DNA of 64,000 nucleotides from CAYYMH01 sp964472785 (GCA_964472785.1 CAYYMH010000010.1:1-64000), one strand, 5' to 3'. Positions 51,211 through 60,881 are shown, counted from the stretch's first letter. Notes: a model not told the origin generated them from the letters alone. Made by a program: numbers and translations.

Positions 51211-52326
51211 ATGGCGAACACAAATACAACAATCTGCGGCTTGACTTTTCCCAATCCCATCTGGACGGCTGCTGGTCCTGCATCCGCGGATGCCAATATG
51301 CTGAATCAGGCAGCAGACGGTGGCGCCGGAGCCTTAGTGACTAAAACCATAAGCGTTCAACCGGCACATGTTCCGATTCCCAATATCCATTCACCGTTTT
51401 CAGGGACGCTAATGAATGCCGAATTATGGTCGGAGATGGATTACCGGAAATTTATTTACGATGAGTTGCCGCAGGTCAAGGATAAATCCAAAAAAATCAT
51501 CGTTTCTGTCGGCTACTCGCCCGAAGATTTGATTGTGCTGGGAAAAGAATTAAAACAGACAAAAGTTGCAGATGCGGTTGAATTTTCAATCCATTACATC
51601 GAAAAAGATGCTGAAAACCTAAAACGAACGGCAGCAGCGCTAAAAGACAATCTTGATATTCCCATCTTTGCTAAATTAAGTCCGGCGATTCAGGATTTAC
51701 CAACGGTAATTCATGCTTTGGATACGCTTGTGGACGGATTTGTCGCTATTAACAGTGTGGGGCCTGCATTGGATTTTGATATCGAAACCGGAACGCCCTA
51801 TTTAGGTTCAGCCGGTGGACGAGGCTGGTTATCCGGTGGCGCTATTTTACCGATTGGATTGCATTTTGTCGCCCAACTTGCAGAATTAACCGACAAGCCA
51901 ATAATCGGCGTCGGCGGCATTCAGAGATTTGAAGACGTTATAAAATACATGATGGCAGGTGCTTCCACAGTTCAAATTTGTTCATTAGCGATTTTGAAAG
52001 GTCAGCACATTTACGGAAAAATCGCGGATCAATTGTCTGACTGGATGGATGCCCATGATTATCCGGACATCGAATCACTGAAAAATAAATACAACCGATC
52101 TGATAACAAAAGACGGTTCTTTTTGAAAGAGGGAGCTCAACTTTATCCGAAATTGAATTTTCAACGGTGCAACCTCTGCCTGAAATGTGAAAAATCGTGT
52201 CTTCATCAAGCGATTAAGTTTTATCAACAGGAGTTCAAATTAAATAAAGCGCACTGTGTGAGTTGTGGTCTGTGTGCAAGTTTATGTCCCAGAGGTGCGT
52301 TAATTTTGGAATCGACGGAGAGTTAA
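51211..52326 (+). CDS. Dihydroorotate/dihydropyrimidine dehydrogenase-like (PreA-type) flavoprotein with two 4Fe-4S clusters
   Basis: 371 residues. An FMN-binding TIM barrel (~1-290) has LTFPNPIWTAAGPASADANML, GGAGALVTKTIS, KLSPAIQDL, and the FMN-phosphate loop IIGVGGIQRFEDVIKYMMAGASTVQICSLAI. The C-terminal ~60 residues are a ferredoxin domain with CNLCLKCEKSC and CVSCGLCASLCPRG. This is the PreA layout of NAD-dependent dihydropyrimidine dehydrogenase. The partner PreT-like subunit is not in the window. It may reduce a double bond of the purine or pyrimidine-type intermediate before hydrolytic ring opening. Confidence 0.87.
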   Translation: MANTNTTICGLTFPNPIWTAAGPASADANMLNQAADGGAGALVTKTISVQPAHVPIPNIHSPFSGTLMNAELWSEMDYRKFIYDELPQVKDKSKKIIVSVGYSPEDLIVLGKELKQTKVADAVEFSIHYIEKDAENLKRTAAALKDNLDIPIFAKLSPAIQDLPTVIHALDTLVDGFVAINSVGPALDFDIETGTPYLGSAGGRGWLSGGAILPIGLHFVAQLAELTDKPIIGVGGIQRFEDVIKYMMAGASTVQICSLAILKGQHIYGKIADQLSDWMDAHDYPDIESLKNKYNRSDNKRRFFLKEGAQLYPKLNFQRCNLCLKCEKSCLHQAIKFYQQEFKLNKAHCVSCGLCASLCPRGALILESTES

Positions 52327-52348
52327 TTAAAACACGGAGCTTAATTGA

Positions 52349-53578
52349 ATGCTGTCAAAATCTGAAAAAGAATCGATAGTATCTGACCTATCAGCTCAAG
52401 AGAATGCGCTTGCTAATTTACTGAGCAAATTGATTCAAATTCGAAGTTACACCGGTGAAGAGGAAAAGATCGTAAAATTCATTAAATCCAAAATGCGGGA
52501 ATTTGAATTTGATGACGTCTTTATCGACACATTCGGAAATATCATCGGACGGATCGGAAACGGACCGGTAAAGATTTTTTATGACGCACATGTGGATACG
52601 GTAGCGGTCAATGATTTCAAAGCCTGGCTCCATCCTCCCTTTGACGGGAAGATAGTGGACGGAAAGATTTATGGACGTGGTGCCGTTGACGAAAAACCAG
52701 CTATAGCGGGATTTCTGATGGCTGGGAAAGCCATTCAATCTTATTTCAGAGATCGTGAATTGCCATTCTCCTTATTCATCATCGGATCCGTGATGGAAGA
52801 AGATGCAGACGGTTACCCGCTTTTTCACATTATTAAAAATGAGAAAATTAAACCTGATTTTGTTCTGCTGGGAGAGCCGACAGATTTATCGCTCTACCGC
52901 GGACAGCGGGGGCGAATGGAAATGGAAATCGCAACCAAGGGAAAATCAGCTCATGGCGCACACAACGAACAAGGGATTAACGCTGTTTACAGAATGCTGC
53001 CTATCATATCCGGAATTGAGAAGCTGGATCAGCAATTACCCAGCCGTGATCCGTTAGGCAAAGGCTCAATCACCGTCAGTCAAATTGTCTCCAAAGCCCC
53101 ATCACTGTGCTCAGTGCCCGATTACTGCAAAATTCACATCGACCGCAGGCTGACGCTCAATGAAACCCAAGAAACCTCATTGGATGAAATAAACAATATT
53201 ATCAGATCATCGGGCATTGAAGCTGATGTGTCCATCCCCAGTTACAGCGGAAAAAGCTGGACTAATCAGCAATTCGAACAGGAAGCCTTTTTCCCAACCT
53301 GGATTTTGGAACACAATCATCCGCTGATTTTAGCCGGATTACATACTTCCCGGTTAGTGTTGAAGCAACCGGCGCAATTGGGAACCTGGAAATTTTCCAC
53401 CAATGGCGTGGCAACTGCCGGTCTGTTCAATATTCCAACCATCGGTTTTGCACCCGGGAAGGAAGAACTTTCTCACTCATCAAAAGAAGAATTGGTGTTA
53501 GCAGATTTACTTAAAGCGACACACTTCTATACTTTATTCCCCTTTGAATTGATGTCAATATTAGGAAAGGCGAGATAA
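52349..53578 (+). CDS. ygeY: M20-family metallohydrolase, YgeY-like
   Basis: 409 residues. Di-zinc ligands of the M20 family: His in IFYDAHVDTV, Asp in GRGAVDEKPAIAG, catalytic and bridging Glu-Glu in SVMEEDADGY, and LLGEPTDLSLYRG. The lid domain (AHGAHNEQGINAVYRML) is present. YgeY hydrolyses an acyl/ureido bond in the yge purine pathway (assigned by cluster membership). It is translationally coupled to the carbamoyltransferase gene (TAATG overlap). Confidence 0.9.
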   Translation: MLSKSEKESIVSDLSAQENALANLLSKLIQIRSYTGEEEKIVKFIKSKMREFEFDDVFIDTFGNIIGRIGNGPVKIFYDAHVDTVAVNDFKAWLHPPFDGKIVDGKIYGRGAVDEKPAIAGFLMAGKAIQSYFRDRELPFSLFIIGSVMEEDADGYPLFHIIKNEKIKPDFVLLGEPTDLSLYRGQRGRMEMEIATKGKSAHGAHNEQGINAVYRMLPIISGIEKLDQQLPSRDPLGKGSITVSQIVSKAPSLCSVPDYCKIHIDRRLTLNETQETSLDEINNIIRSSGIEADVSIPSYSGKSWTNQQFEQEAFFPTWILEHNHPLILAGLHTSRLVLKQPAQLGTWKFSTNGVATAGLFNIPTIGFAPGKEELSHSSKEELVLADLLKATHFYTLFPFELMSILGKAR

Positions 53579-54558
53579 TGAACACACAGCTTAAAGGAAA
53601 ACATTTTATTACGACCCAGGATTGGTCGGTTCAGGAATTGAAGACTATATTTGAATTAGCGAAAATATTAAAATTGGAATTCGCGGCTGGGAGAACCAAT
53701 CATAGCTTGGCGGGCAAGTCATTAGGCATGGTCTTTTTTGATGCTTCGACCCGAACGCGAACATCTTTTGAAGCGGCAATGACACAATTAGGCGGGCACA
53801 GTCTTTATTTTGCCCCCCAAACCATGCAGATTTCACATGGGGAAGGCGCCAAAGATACGGCCAAAGTTCTCTCCAGCTATTTGCAAGCGATCGCGGTTCG
53901 TTATTGCAAATACAAAGAGGGAAACCGCTACTTAAATGAATTGCGTCAGCACAGCTCATCGCCAATAGTTAATATGCAATGTGATATTTACCATCCGGCT
54001 CAGATTTTAGCGGATTATTTTACCATGACCGAACATTTCGGGGACACTTTGAGAGGATTGAAACTTGGAGTGAGCTGGACTTATGCGCCAAATTACATTC
54101 GTCCGGTTTCCGTGCCCCAGAGCCTTATTTTGATGATGCCGCGGTTTGGTATTGATGTCACGCTGGCGCATCCTCCGGAGTTTGAATTAATGCCTGATAT
54201 TATCGAACAGGCAGAAACTAATGCCGCCAAGGCGGATACAAGATTTGCAATTACCCATAACATGGAAGATGCTTTTAATGATGCGGATGTTGTAATTCCA
54301 AAATCATGGGGACCGTTAATATTTACAACTAATGAAAAAGAAGGATTATCCTTGATTGAGAAATATCCGAAATGGATTTGCGATCAAGAAAAAATGAATT
54401 TAGCACATAAACACGCGCTGTACATGCACCCATTACCGGCAGATCGAGGTAAAGAAGTAACCAGCGAAGTGATTGATGGACCGAATTCAGTAATTTATCA
54501 ACAAGCAGAAAACCGTCTGCATGTACAAAAAGCACTCTTATCACTAATAATGGCGTGA
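53578..54558 (+). CDS. ygeW: YgeW-like carbamoyltransferase
   Basis: 326 residues of the aspartate/ornithine carbamoyltransferase superfamily. The carbamoyl-phosphate loop is FFDASTRTRTSFEAAMTQLGGH. HPAQILADYFTMTEHFGD follows, and the C-terminal motif is MHPLPADRGKEVTSEVIDG. The specificity loop differs from both ATCase and OTCase and matches the YgeW type. In purine-catabolic clusters it probably works backwards, releasing carbamoyl phosphate from a ureido compound. The carbamate kinase that would harvest ATP from it is not in this window. It overlaps its neighbours at both ends. Confidence 0.9.
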   Translation: MNTQLKGKHFITTQDWSVQELKTIFELAKILKLEFAAGRTNHSLAGKSLGMVFFDASTRTRTSFEAAMTQLGGHSLYFAPQTMQISHGEGAKDTAKVLSSYLQAIAVRYCKYKEGNRYLNELRQHSSSPIVNMQCDIYHPAQILADYFTMTEHFGDTLRGLKLGVSWTYAPNYIRPVSVPQSLILMMPRFGIDVTLAHPPEFELMPDIIEQAETNAAKADTRFAITHNMEDAFNDADVVIPKSWGPLIFTTNEKEGLSLIEKYPKWICDQEKMNLAHKHALYMHPLPADRGKEVTSEVIDGPNSVIYQQAENRLHVQKALLSLIMA

Positions 54559-55850
54559 TGATGAACCATTATCGATACAATTGTTTTGACTGCGGAAATC
54601 AATTTTCAGCGGATGCAATTGAACGTAAGCCATACTATCTGTGTCCAAAATGCGGATCACATAAACCAAATGAACCTTTAAAAGGCGTTCTGCTAATCGA
54701 ATATGATTACGCTTCGATCAGAAAAAAAATGAAGCGGGAGGATTTTCTCAAAATTCCTGCGGGGCAATTTTGGAGATACCCTTTTTTATGGCCGCTTCAA
54801 TTTAAGCAAAATCAAAGCAATTATTCTTTTGATCAAATTTCTCAGCAAATGTTAAACAGGTTAACGTTAAATCCACATCCGATTATGCAGTATGAATATA
54901 AAAAACATAATCTTTCTCTTTTTGACTGCACCCGGAATCCAACGCTTTCTTTTAAAGACCGGGCGTCAATTTTGGTGGCGCTGAAAGCGATCCAATTAAA
55001 AGTAAAACAGATTGCTGCTGCCTCTACCGGAAATGCGGCATCTTCCCTGGCAGGGATTTGTGCCAGGCTTGGATTGGAAGCGCATCTGTTTGTTCCTGAA
55101 ACCATCCCTGAAGGGAAACGAATCCAGATTCAGTCTTATGGAGCGAAAATTTATTTGGTAAAGGGAAATTATGATCAGGCATTTGATTTAAGCATTGAAA
55201 TCTCCAATCGCAACGTTTGGTATAACCGGAACACCGCTTTTAATCCGTTAACTATCGAAGGAAAAAAGTCCGCTGCTTATGATATTTTCCTCTCGACAAA
55301 GGGGAATTTACCTGACGTCATATTTATCCCTGTGGGAGACGGTGTCATAATATCGGGTATTTATAAGGGTTTTACCGAATTAAAGTTGTTAGGCTTTATT
55401 AATCAAATCCCCAAACTCATTGCAGTACAGGCGGAAAGAAGTAATGCTCTGTTGCGTTACTTGAAAAATAATATATTTGAGTGCCGACCAGCACGTACTA
55501 TTGCCGATAGTATCTGCGCTGAGGCTCCCCGCAATTTGTTTATGGCAGCAGATGCCATTAGAAAGACCAACGGTAATGCAGTTTCAGTGAGTGATGAAAA
55601 GATAATTGACGCACAAAGGATTCTTTCCCGCGAATTTGGCGTATTGGCTGAACCGGCGGCATCCGTGACATTGGCTGGCTACTTGAAGTTAATTGAAACA
55701 GGTGAGTTAGAAAATGTAAATAAAATTATGCTTTTAATTACCGGACATGGTTTAAAAGATTTCGAATCCTTAAAATTGGGTGTTAAACCACCTGCAGCAA
55801 AAACACCCGAAAAATGGAAGAACTTATTTGAACAATTATCTCAAGTTTAG
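54558..55850 (+). CDS. Threonine synthase-like PLP enzyme with N-terminal zinc ribbon
   Basis: 430 residues from the ATG at 54558, which overlaps the ygeW stop by one base; a further ATG is next to it. Residues ~8-35 hold two Cys pairs (CFDC, CPKC), a zinc ribbon. The catalytic part has the PLP lysine in NPTLSFKDRASILVAL, STGNAASSLAGICARLG, PVGDGVIISGIYKGF and a final ITGHGLKD. It looks like threonine synthase, but the operon suggests a beta/gamma-elimination on a diamino acid such as 2,3-diaminopropionate (YgeX-like role). Two PLP enzymes in one operon is unusual. Confidence 0.84.
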   Translation: MMNHYRYNCFDCGNQFSADAIERKPYYLCPKCGSHKPNEPLKGVLLIEYDYASIRKKMKREDFLKIPAGQFWRYPFLWPLQFKQNQSNYSFDQISQQMLNRLTLNPHPIMQYEYKKHNLSLFDCTRNPTLSFKDRASILVALKAIQLKVKQIAAASTGNAASSLAGICARLGLEAHLFVPETIPEGKRIQIQSYGAKIYLVKGNYDQAFDLSIEISNRNVWYNRNTAFNPLTIEGKKSAAYDIFLSTKGNLPDVIFIPVGDGVIISGIYKGFTELKLLGFINQIPKLIAVQAERSNALLRYLKNNIFECRPARTIADSICAEAPRNLFMAADAIRKTNGNAVSVSDEKIIDAQRILSREFGVLAEPAASVTLAGYLKLIETGELENVNKIMLLITGHGLKDFESLKLGVKPPAAKTPEKWKNLFEQLSQV

Positions 55851-55865
55851 GAAGAATTTGGTTTC

Positions 55866-58160
55866 ATGAATTCAGACCCTAAAAATTATCGAATTGACGC
55901 GCAGGAAAAAATAAACGGCTCGGCAAAATACACGGACGATTTGAAAATTCCTGATCTGTGGCTTGCCCGCATAATTCGCAGCCCTCACCCGTGTGCCGAT
56001 ATTGTAGATATTCACTTTGATCCTGAATTTGACTGGAAATCGGTAGTTGTCGCAACGGCAGCGGATATACCGAATAATTTTGTCAGCATGTTGGAAAATG
56101 ACATGCCATTTTTAGCAGAAAAGCGCGTCAATTATATCGGTGAGCCAGTCGTTTTGATTGCTGCGCCCGACAAGGCACTTCTTAAACATGCAGCAGAGCA
56201 TATTGAAATTAAATACGAACCTCTGCCCTATTTGACTGATATGAAGACTTCGAAAGATAGCGATATTCTCCTTTACGGAACGAAAAATATTTTCAAAGAA
56301 ATCAATATCAAAAATGGAAGTATCAATCAAGTTAAAAAAGATAATCTTAAGAAAATTGAGATAGAGGCGCACACCGGATTTCAGGAGCATGTTTATCTGG
56401 AGCCGCAAGCGATTATTGCCATTCCTGAAAACGACCGGATTGAAATTCGTGGCTCACTGCAGTGTCCGTACTACATTAAAAACGCCGTGGATATCATGTT
56501 TGGCGGAAAAAAGCACATTACCGTTATCCATGAAACAACCGGCGGTGCATTCGGAGGAAAGGAAGATTACCCGTCTCTGATAGCCGGACACGCGGCAATA
56601 TTGGCTGCAAAATGCGGACATCCGGTTTCCCTGGTGTTGGATCGATACGAAGATATACAATTCACCACGAAAAGACATCCTTCCTATCATCACCTGCTCG
56701 CTTATGTCACTGACACAGGCAAAATTAAGGGATTGGAAGTTAAACTGCTGTTGAATAGTGGCGCTTACTGCACGTTATCACCGGTTGTGCTTGCGCGAGC
56801 CGCATTGACTTCAACGGGTAGTTATTTTATCCCTCATGTGAGTATCAATGCCAAAGCCGTCGCTACAAACACAGTTCCCAGTGGCGCCTTCCGTGGGTTC
56901 GGCGGACCGCAAGCCGTCTTTGCCATTGAGATGTTAATGGAAAAAATTGCATTAACGTTAAATTTGACAGCGGACAATGTCCGTGAAATTAACTTGATCA
57001 AAAAAGGTCAGCAAACAGCGACCGGTCAAATTTTGAAATACAGCGTCTCTGCCGAGGACGTTTTACGGAATGTATTGAAACAAAGTGATTACAGAAAAAA
57101 ATATCATGATTACAGAAAATTTAACCAAGCCATTTTGGATGCGTTTAAACAAGGCTCTTTACATAAAAATAAAAGTGGATCAGTAGTAAAGGGTATCGGC
57201 GCTTCGACTTCGATTCACGGAGGCGGTTTTACGGGAATCGGAGAAAACAGAATTAAAGGGAAAATTCGGGTTGAGGTTGAACCCAGCGGAATGATCAATC
57301 TATTCACAGCACAAACTGAAATGGGACAGGGACAGCAAACCGCTTTCCAAAAAATTTTAGCGGACGCGCTGTACTTGCCACCAGGCAGAATCAAATTATC
57401 AAAAGTGAATACAGACCTTGTGCCTGATTCCGGTCCCACTGTCGCTTCTCGGTCCACAATGATCGTTGGCAGTTTGTTAACAGAAGCTGCCCATGACATC
57501 GTTTTTAAACTGAAAAACCTTTTGAAAGAACAGACGGGGATTGAATTTGATTATCAAAAAGGGTATTTCCACGGAAACGGTGAAGTTTACTCGTTCGATG
57601 ACGTGATGAAAAATTCAGAGAAATTGACACTGGAAAAACAGTATGCTCATCCCCGGTTTATTAAATTTAATGAAGTCAACTGGCGCGGAGATGCCTACCC
57701 TGTTTTTTCCTGGGCAGCATCAGTGGCTGAAATCGAGGTAGATTTGGTGACTTTTGAAATTCGGGTGGTTCGCTATTACACCACCCACGACATTGGCAAA
57801 GCAATCAATTACGATCAGGCAATCGCCCAAATACAGGGCGGTTCACTTCAGGGAATCGGCTACGCTCTATACGAAACTATCAAACAGCAAAAAGGTGCCT
57901 TCGATGTCACCGGTTTCACCGATTATATTATCCCGACTTTTACCGAGATGCCCGAATTTCACATTCGCATTTTAGAAAATCCGTATCCGTTCGGCCCATT
58001 CGGAGCAAAAGGTCTGGGTGAATTGCCCCATGTCGGTTCCGCCCCTGCTGTAATTTCAGCGCTATGGATGATTTTTAAACAAGAATTTAACCATATTCCG
58101 TTTGTGCCGGAAGATTTGTATCAGCTTTTACTCTGTTCGAGGAATCGTGATGGAAATTAA
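55866..58160 (+). CDS. Molybdenum hydroxylase Mo-binding subunit, set B
   Basis: 764 residues, shorter than set A. Motifs: RIDAQEKINGSAKYTDDLKIPDLWLARIIRS, GGAFGGKEDYPS, active-site Arg in GAFRGFGGPQAVFAIE, TAQTEMGQGQQTAFQKIL, DSGPTVASRSTMIVG and the catalytic Glu in FGAKGLGELPHVGSAP. It pairs with the fused 2Fe-2S/FAD protein encoded next, overlapping it by 11 bases. Having two hydroxylases in one operon suggests two oxidation or reduction steps at different purine carbons (for example C2/C8 or C6). Confidence 0.92.
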   Translation: MNSDPKNYRIDAQEKINGSAKYTDDLKIPDLWLARIIRSPHPCADIVDIHFDPEFDWKSVVVATAADIPNNFVSMLENDMPFLAEKRVNYIGEPVVLIAAPDKALLKHAAEHIEIKYEPLPYLTDMKTSKDSDILLYGTKNIFKEINIKNGSINQVKKDNLKKIEIEAHTGFQEHVYLEPQAIIAIPENDRIEIRGSLQCPYYIKNAVDIMFGGKKHITVIHETTGGAFGGKEDYPSLIAGHAAILAAKCGHPVSLVLDRYEDIQFTTKRHPSYHHLLAYVTDTGKIKGLEVKLLLNSGAYCTLSPVVLARAALTSTGSYFIPHVSINAKAVATNTVPSGAFRGFGGPQAVFAIEMLMEKIALTLNLTADNVREINLIKKGQQTATGQILKYSVSAEDVLRNVLKQSDYRKKYHDYRKFNQAILDAFKQGSLHKNKSGSVVKGIGASTSIHGGGFTGIGENRIKGKIRVEVEPSGMINLFTAQTEMGQGQQTAFQKILADALYLPPGRIKLSKVNTDLVPDSGPTVASRSTMIVGSLLTEAAHDIVFKLKNLLKEQTGIEFDYQKGYFHGNGEVYSFDDVMKNSEKLTLEKQYAHPRFIKFNEVNWRGDAYPVFSWAASVAEIEVDLVTFEIRVVRYYTTHDIGKAINYDQAIAQIQGGSLQGIGYALYETIKQQKGAFDVTGFTDYIIPTFTEMPEFHIRILENPYPFGPFGAKGLGELPHVGSAPAVISALWMIFKQEFNHIPFVPEDLYQLLLCSRNRDGN

Positions 58161-59523
58161 TTTTTACGTCAATAAACAACCTGTGAACATTGATGTACCG
58201 CACACAAAGAGCTTGCTGGATATATTACGCGAAGACTTATCTTTGACCGGAACAAAAAAAGGATGCGGTCAAGGAGAATGTGGAGCGTGCACTGTTTTGA
58301 TGAAAAGAAAGCGAGTGAATTCATGCCTGGTCCCTGCTTTTCAACTTCCCAATAGTCATATTGTAACAATTGAGGGATTGAAGAATTGGCGTGTTTACCC
58401 TTTTATTGAAAAGGCATTTATCGAGCACGGCGCTGTTCAATGCGGTTTCTGTACACCGGGATTTGTGGTATCGGTTATTTCACTGCTTCTGGAAAATCAA
58501 GCATCACTAACAGCCGATCAAATAAAATGGAAATTGGGGGGAAATATCTGCCGATGCACCGGATATTCAAAAATATTTGAAGCTGTTCAAGAACTTATAC
58601 GTCGTACTGAAATTTTTCAAATCGCTGAACAGGATTGGCAGGTTGAATCTCGCCAGACAACAGACTTTTACAATTATCGGCTGCAAAAAATTGATGAATT
58701 GGATAATCTTATTCGTAAGTCAGGAAAAAAGATCACATTCCTTGCCGGAGGTACAGATTTGTTAATCCAGCCGGAAAAATGGCAGTCTGCAGATAAAATT
58801 ATCGACTTGACATCTGTTGAGGAAATTTCAACAACAATAGCCGACATGGGAAATGGTATTTTACTTGGTGCAGCCGTGCCGATTAGTCAAATTGTGTCTC
58901 ACCCGCTTATCGAAACGAATTTCCCGATTTTAGCTGAGGCATGTCGTCAGATCGGATCAGTTCAAATACAAAACCGGGCGACATTAGGCGGAAATATTGT
59001 AAACGCCTCCCCTGCCGGAGATAGTTTGCCGGTGTTAAATGTATTGGAAGCAGAGCTATGGATCGGGCCGAAAAGTAACGGTAAATACTTAAAAGAACGC
59101 ACTGATCAATTTATGCTGAATCCCGGTGAAACTAATCTAAAGAAAAATCATTACATCGCCTTTATTTATTTGCCTTTTCAAGAAAAAGAAAACCAGTTTT
59201 GGTATTTCCGCAAAGTTGGTCAGCGGCGGGCACTGGCAATCAGTAAGCTTTCACTTTCGGTTACCGGATACATAAAAAGTAACATTATTCAGAAAATTAG
59301 AATTAGCGCCGGAAGTGTTTCTCCGCAGGTGAAACGTGCTGTTCAAACGGAATCATTATTAACAGGACAACTATTATCTGCGGAGCTCATTGAAAAAGCC
59401 CAATCCAAATTAAGCGAAGAAATAAATCCCATTTCAGATATTCGCTCAACAGATGAATACCGTAGCGCTATTTGTGGAGGATTGCTTAGGGAAGCACTTT
59501 ATCGAGCGATCGAACAAGATTAA
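58150..59523 (+). CDS. Fused 2Fe-2S/FAD subunit of molybdenum hydroxylase, set B (XdhA-like)
   Basis: 457 residues from the ATG at 58150. Residues 1-~160 are the two-cluster iron-sulfur domain (CGQGECGACTVL...NSC, CGFCTPGF, CRCTGYSKI). After a linker, ~185-457 is the FAD domain (ITFLAGGTDLLIQ, SVQIQNRATLGGNIVNASPAGDSLPVL, RKVGQRRALAISKLSLSV). Set A encodes the same two domains as separate genes, so sets A and B have different histories and are not a recent duplication. It is the last clear member of the purine operon. Confidence 0.92.
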   Translation: MEINFYVNKQPVNIDVPHTKSLLDILREDLSLTGTKKGCGQGECGACTVLMKRKRVNSCLVPAFQLPNSHIVTIEGLKNWRVYPFIEKAFIEHGAVQCGFCTPGFVVSVISLLLENQASLTADQIKWKLGGNICRCTGYSKIFEAVQELIRRTEIFQIAEQDWQVESRQTTDFYNYRLQKIDELDNLIRKSGKKITFLAGGTDLLIQPEKWQSADKIIDLTSVEEISTTIADMGNGILLGAAVPISQIVSHPLIETNFPILAEACRQIGSVQIQNRATLGGNIVNASPAGDSLPVLNVLEAELWIGPKSNGKYLKERTDQFMLNPGETNLKKNHYIAFIYLPFQEKENQFWYFRKVGQRRALAISKLSLSVTGYIKSNIIQKIRISAGSVSPQVKRAVQTESLLTGQLLSAELIEKAQSKLSEEINPISDIRSTDEYRSAICGGLLREALYRAIEQD

Positions 59524-59553
59524 TTCAGAAATTATTTACAAACCGGAGGAAAG

Positions 59554-60654
59554 ATGGCAAAATTCAACGGCTTGAATATGAATTTAGGAACACTCCCCTA
59601 TCTCTCAAAAGCGAAATCCCGCTCGATTAGCGCAGAAAATTTCTCCGGTGAAAAAGGGAAAGGCGGCATGGCAACCGAAGGAACAGGTGCTGTTGCTGCA
59701 CGAGATTTAGGACAGACATGGAAAGTTTCTCCTTGCGTGACACTGCAGCCAAATTCCCCATTTGACCTGGCAAAAATAACTGGCCCCGGAGCGATTCAGC
59801 ATATTTGGATTACCGTTAATCCCAAAGAATGGCGGAGAATTATTCTGCGTATGTATTGGGACGATGAGAAACATCCATCGGTCGAAGTACCGTTGGGCGA
59901 TTTTTTCTGCAATGGTTGGTGTGAACCTTGTCTGGTGAATTCATTGGCAGTAACTGTCAATCCGACAGGCGGATTTAATTCATATTGGTTGATGCCGTTT
60001 CAAAAATCAGCGAAAATTACAGTTGAAAATTTAAGCGATGATCAGATCGAAGGTTTCTTTTATCAAATAGATTATACATTGACAGAAATACCTGAGGAGA
60101 TGGGTTATTTTCATGCACAATTCAGGAGAAATAATCCTTTGCCCTATAAACAGGTTCATGAAATTATCTCGGATGTCCGGGGAACGGGACAATTTGTCGG
60201 TACCTATTTAGCATGGGGAGTAAATAACAACGGCTGGTGGGGCGAAGGTGAAGTCAAGTTCTACCTCGACGGAGAAAAAGAATTTCCCACGATTTGCGGT
60301 ACTGGCACTGAAGATTACTTTGGAGGCGCCTGGGGATTTGTACAACCAGAAGGGCATTACTGTGATTTTTCGACTGCTTACTCCGGCATGCCGCAGGTGA
60401 TTCGTCCGGACGGATTTACCAAAGCCAATCAACGCTTTGGATTGTATCGTTGGCATATCATGGATCCGGTTCGCTTTGAAAAAGTTTTGCGTGTCACTGT
60501 TCAAGCATTGGGATGGCGACATCCGATGGGCAAAAAGCCGAATACCTATTTACCGCTTCAGGATGATATTGCTTCAGTCGCTTTCTGGTATCAAAATGAA
60601 CCACATGTTAAATTTTCCACCTTACCTGACCGGGATTATTTGGAAGTCATTTAA
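59554..60654 (+). CDS. GH172/DUF2961-family protein
   Basis: 366 residues, GGAGG before the ATG and no signal peptide. DUF2961 pattern: RSISAENFSGEKGKGGMATEG, GPGAIQHIWIT, RMYWDDEKHPSVEVPLGDFF, MPFQKSAKITVEN, VKFYLDGEKEFPTICGTGTEDYFGGAWGF (the TEDYF region with the probable catalytic Glu) and TAYSGMPQV..RFGLYRWHIMDPVRF. Characterised members are glycosidases of family GH172 acting on fructofuranosides or D-arabinofuranosides. Lack of a signal suggests intracellular use. It is 30 bases after the purine operon but functionally belongs with the LacI regulator behind it. Confidence 0.85.
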   Translation: MAKFNGLNMNLGTLPYLSKAKSRSISAENFSGEKGKGGMATEGTGAVAARDLGQTWKVSPCVTLQPNSPFDLAKITGPGAIQHIWITVNPKEWRRIILRMYWDDEKHPSVEVPLGDFFCNGWCEPCLVNSLAVTVNPTGGFNSYWLMPFQKSAKITVENLSDDQIEGFFYQIDYTLTEIPEEMGYFHAQFRRNNPLPYKQVHEIISDVRGTGQFVGTYLAWGVNNNGWWGEGEVKFYLDGEKEFPTICGTGTEDYFGGAWGFVQPEGHYCDFSTAYSGMPQVIRPDGFTKANQRFGLYRWHIMDPVRFEKVLRVTVQALGWRHPMGKKPNTYLPLQDDIASVAFWYQNEPHVKFSTLPDRDYLEVI

Positions 60655-60781
60655 TTGTTGGTTGCGAAAAATATTTTTCTTCACTTACACGATTTCTTCC
60701 AATCATTATAATATCATGAGTAAAAATTGACAAACATTTTTTCGATAATGTTTGAATTAAAGCTTGGAAATGGATGTTCAA

Positions 60782-60881
60782 NNNNNNNNNNNNNNNNNNN
60801 NNNNNNNNNNNNNNNNNNNNNNNNNNNNNNNNNNNNNNNNNNNNNNNNNNNNNNNNNNNNNNNNNNNNNNNNNNNNNNNNN
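60782..60881. other. Assembly gap (100 N)
   Basis: Exactly 100 undetermined bases. The last 8 bases before it (ATGTTCAA, 60774-60781) are identical to the first 8 after it (60882-60889), so the contigs may simply overlap. No gene can be called across it. Confidence 0.98.

Noticed and set aside
54558..55850. Calling this gene thrC (true threonine synthase)
   Set aside because: Its place between ygeW and hydroxylase genes and the lack of other threonine genes make a catabolic PLP lyase more likely.
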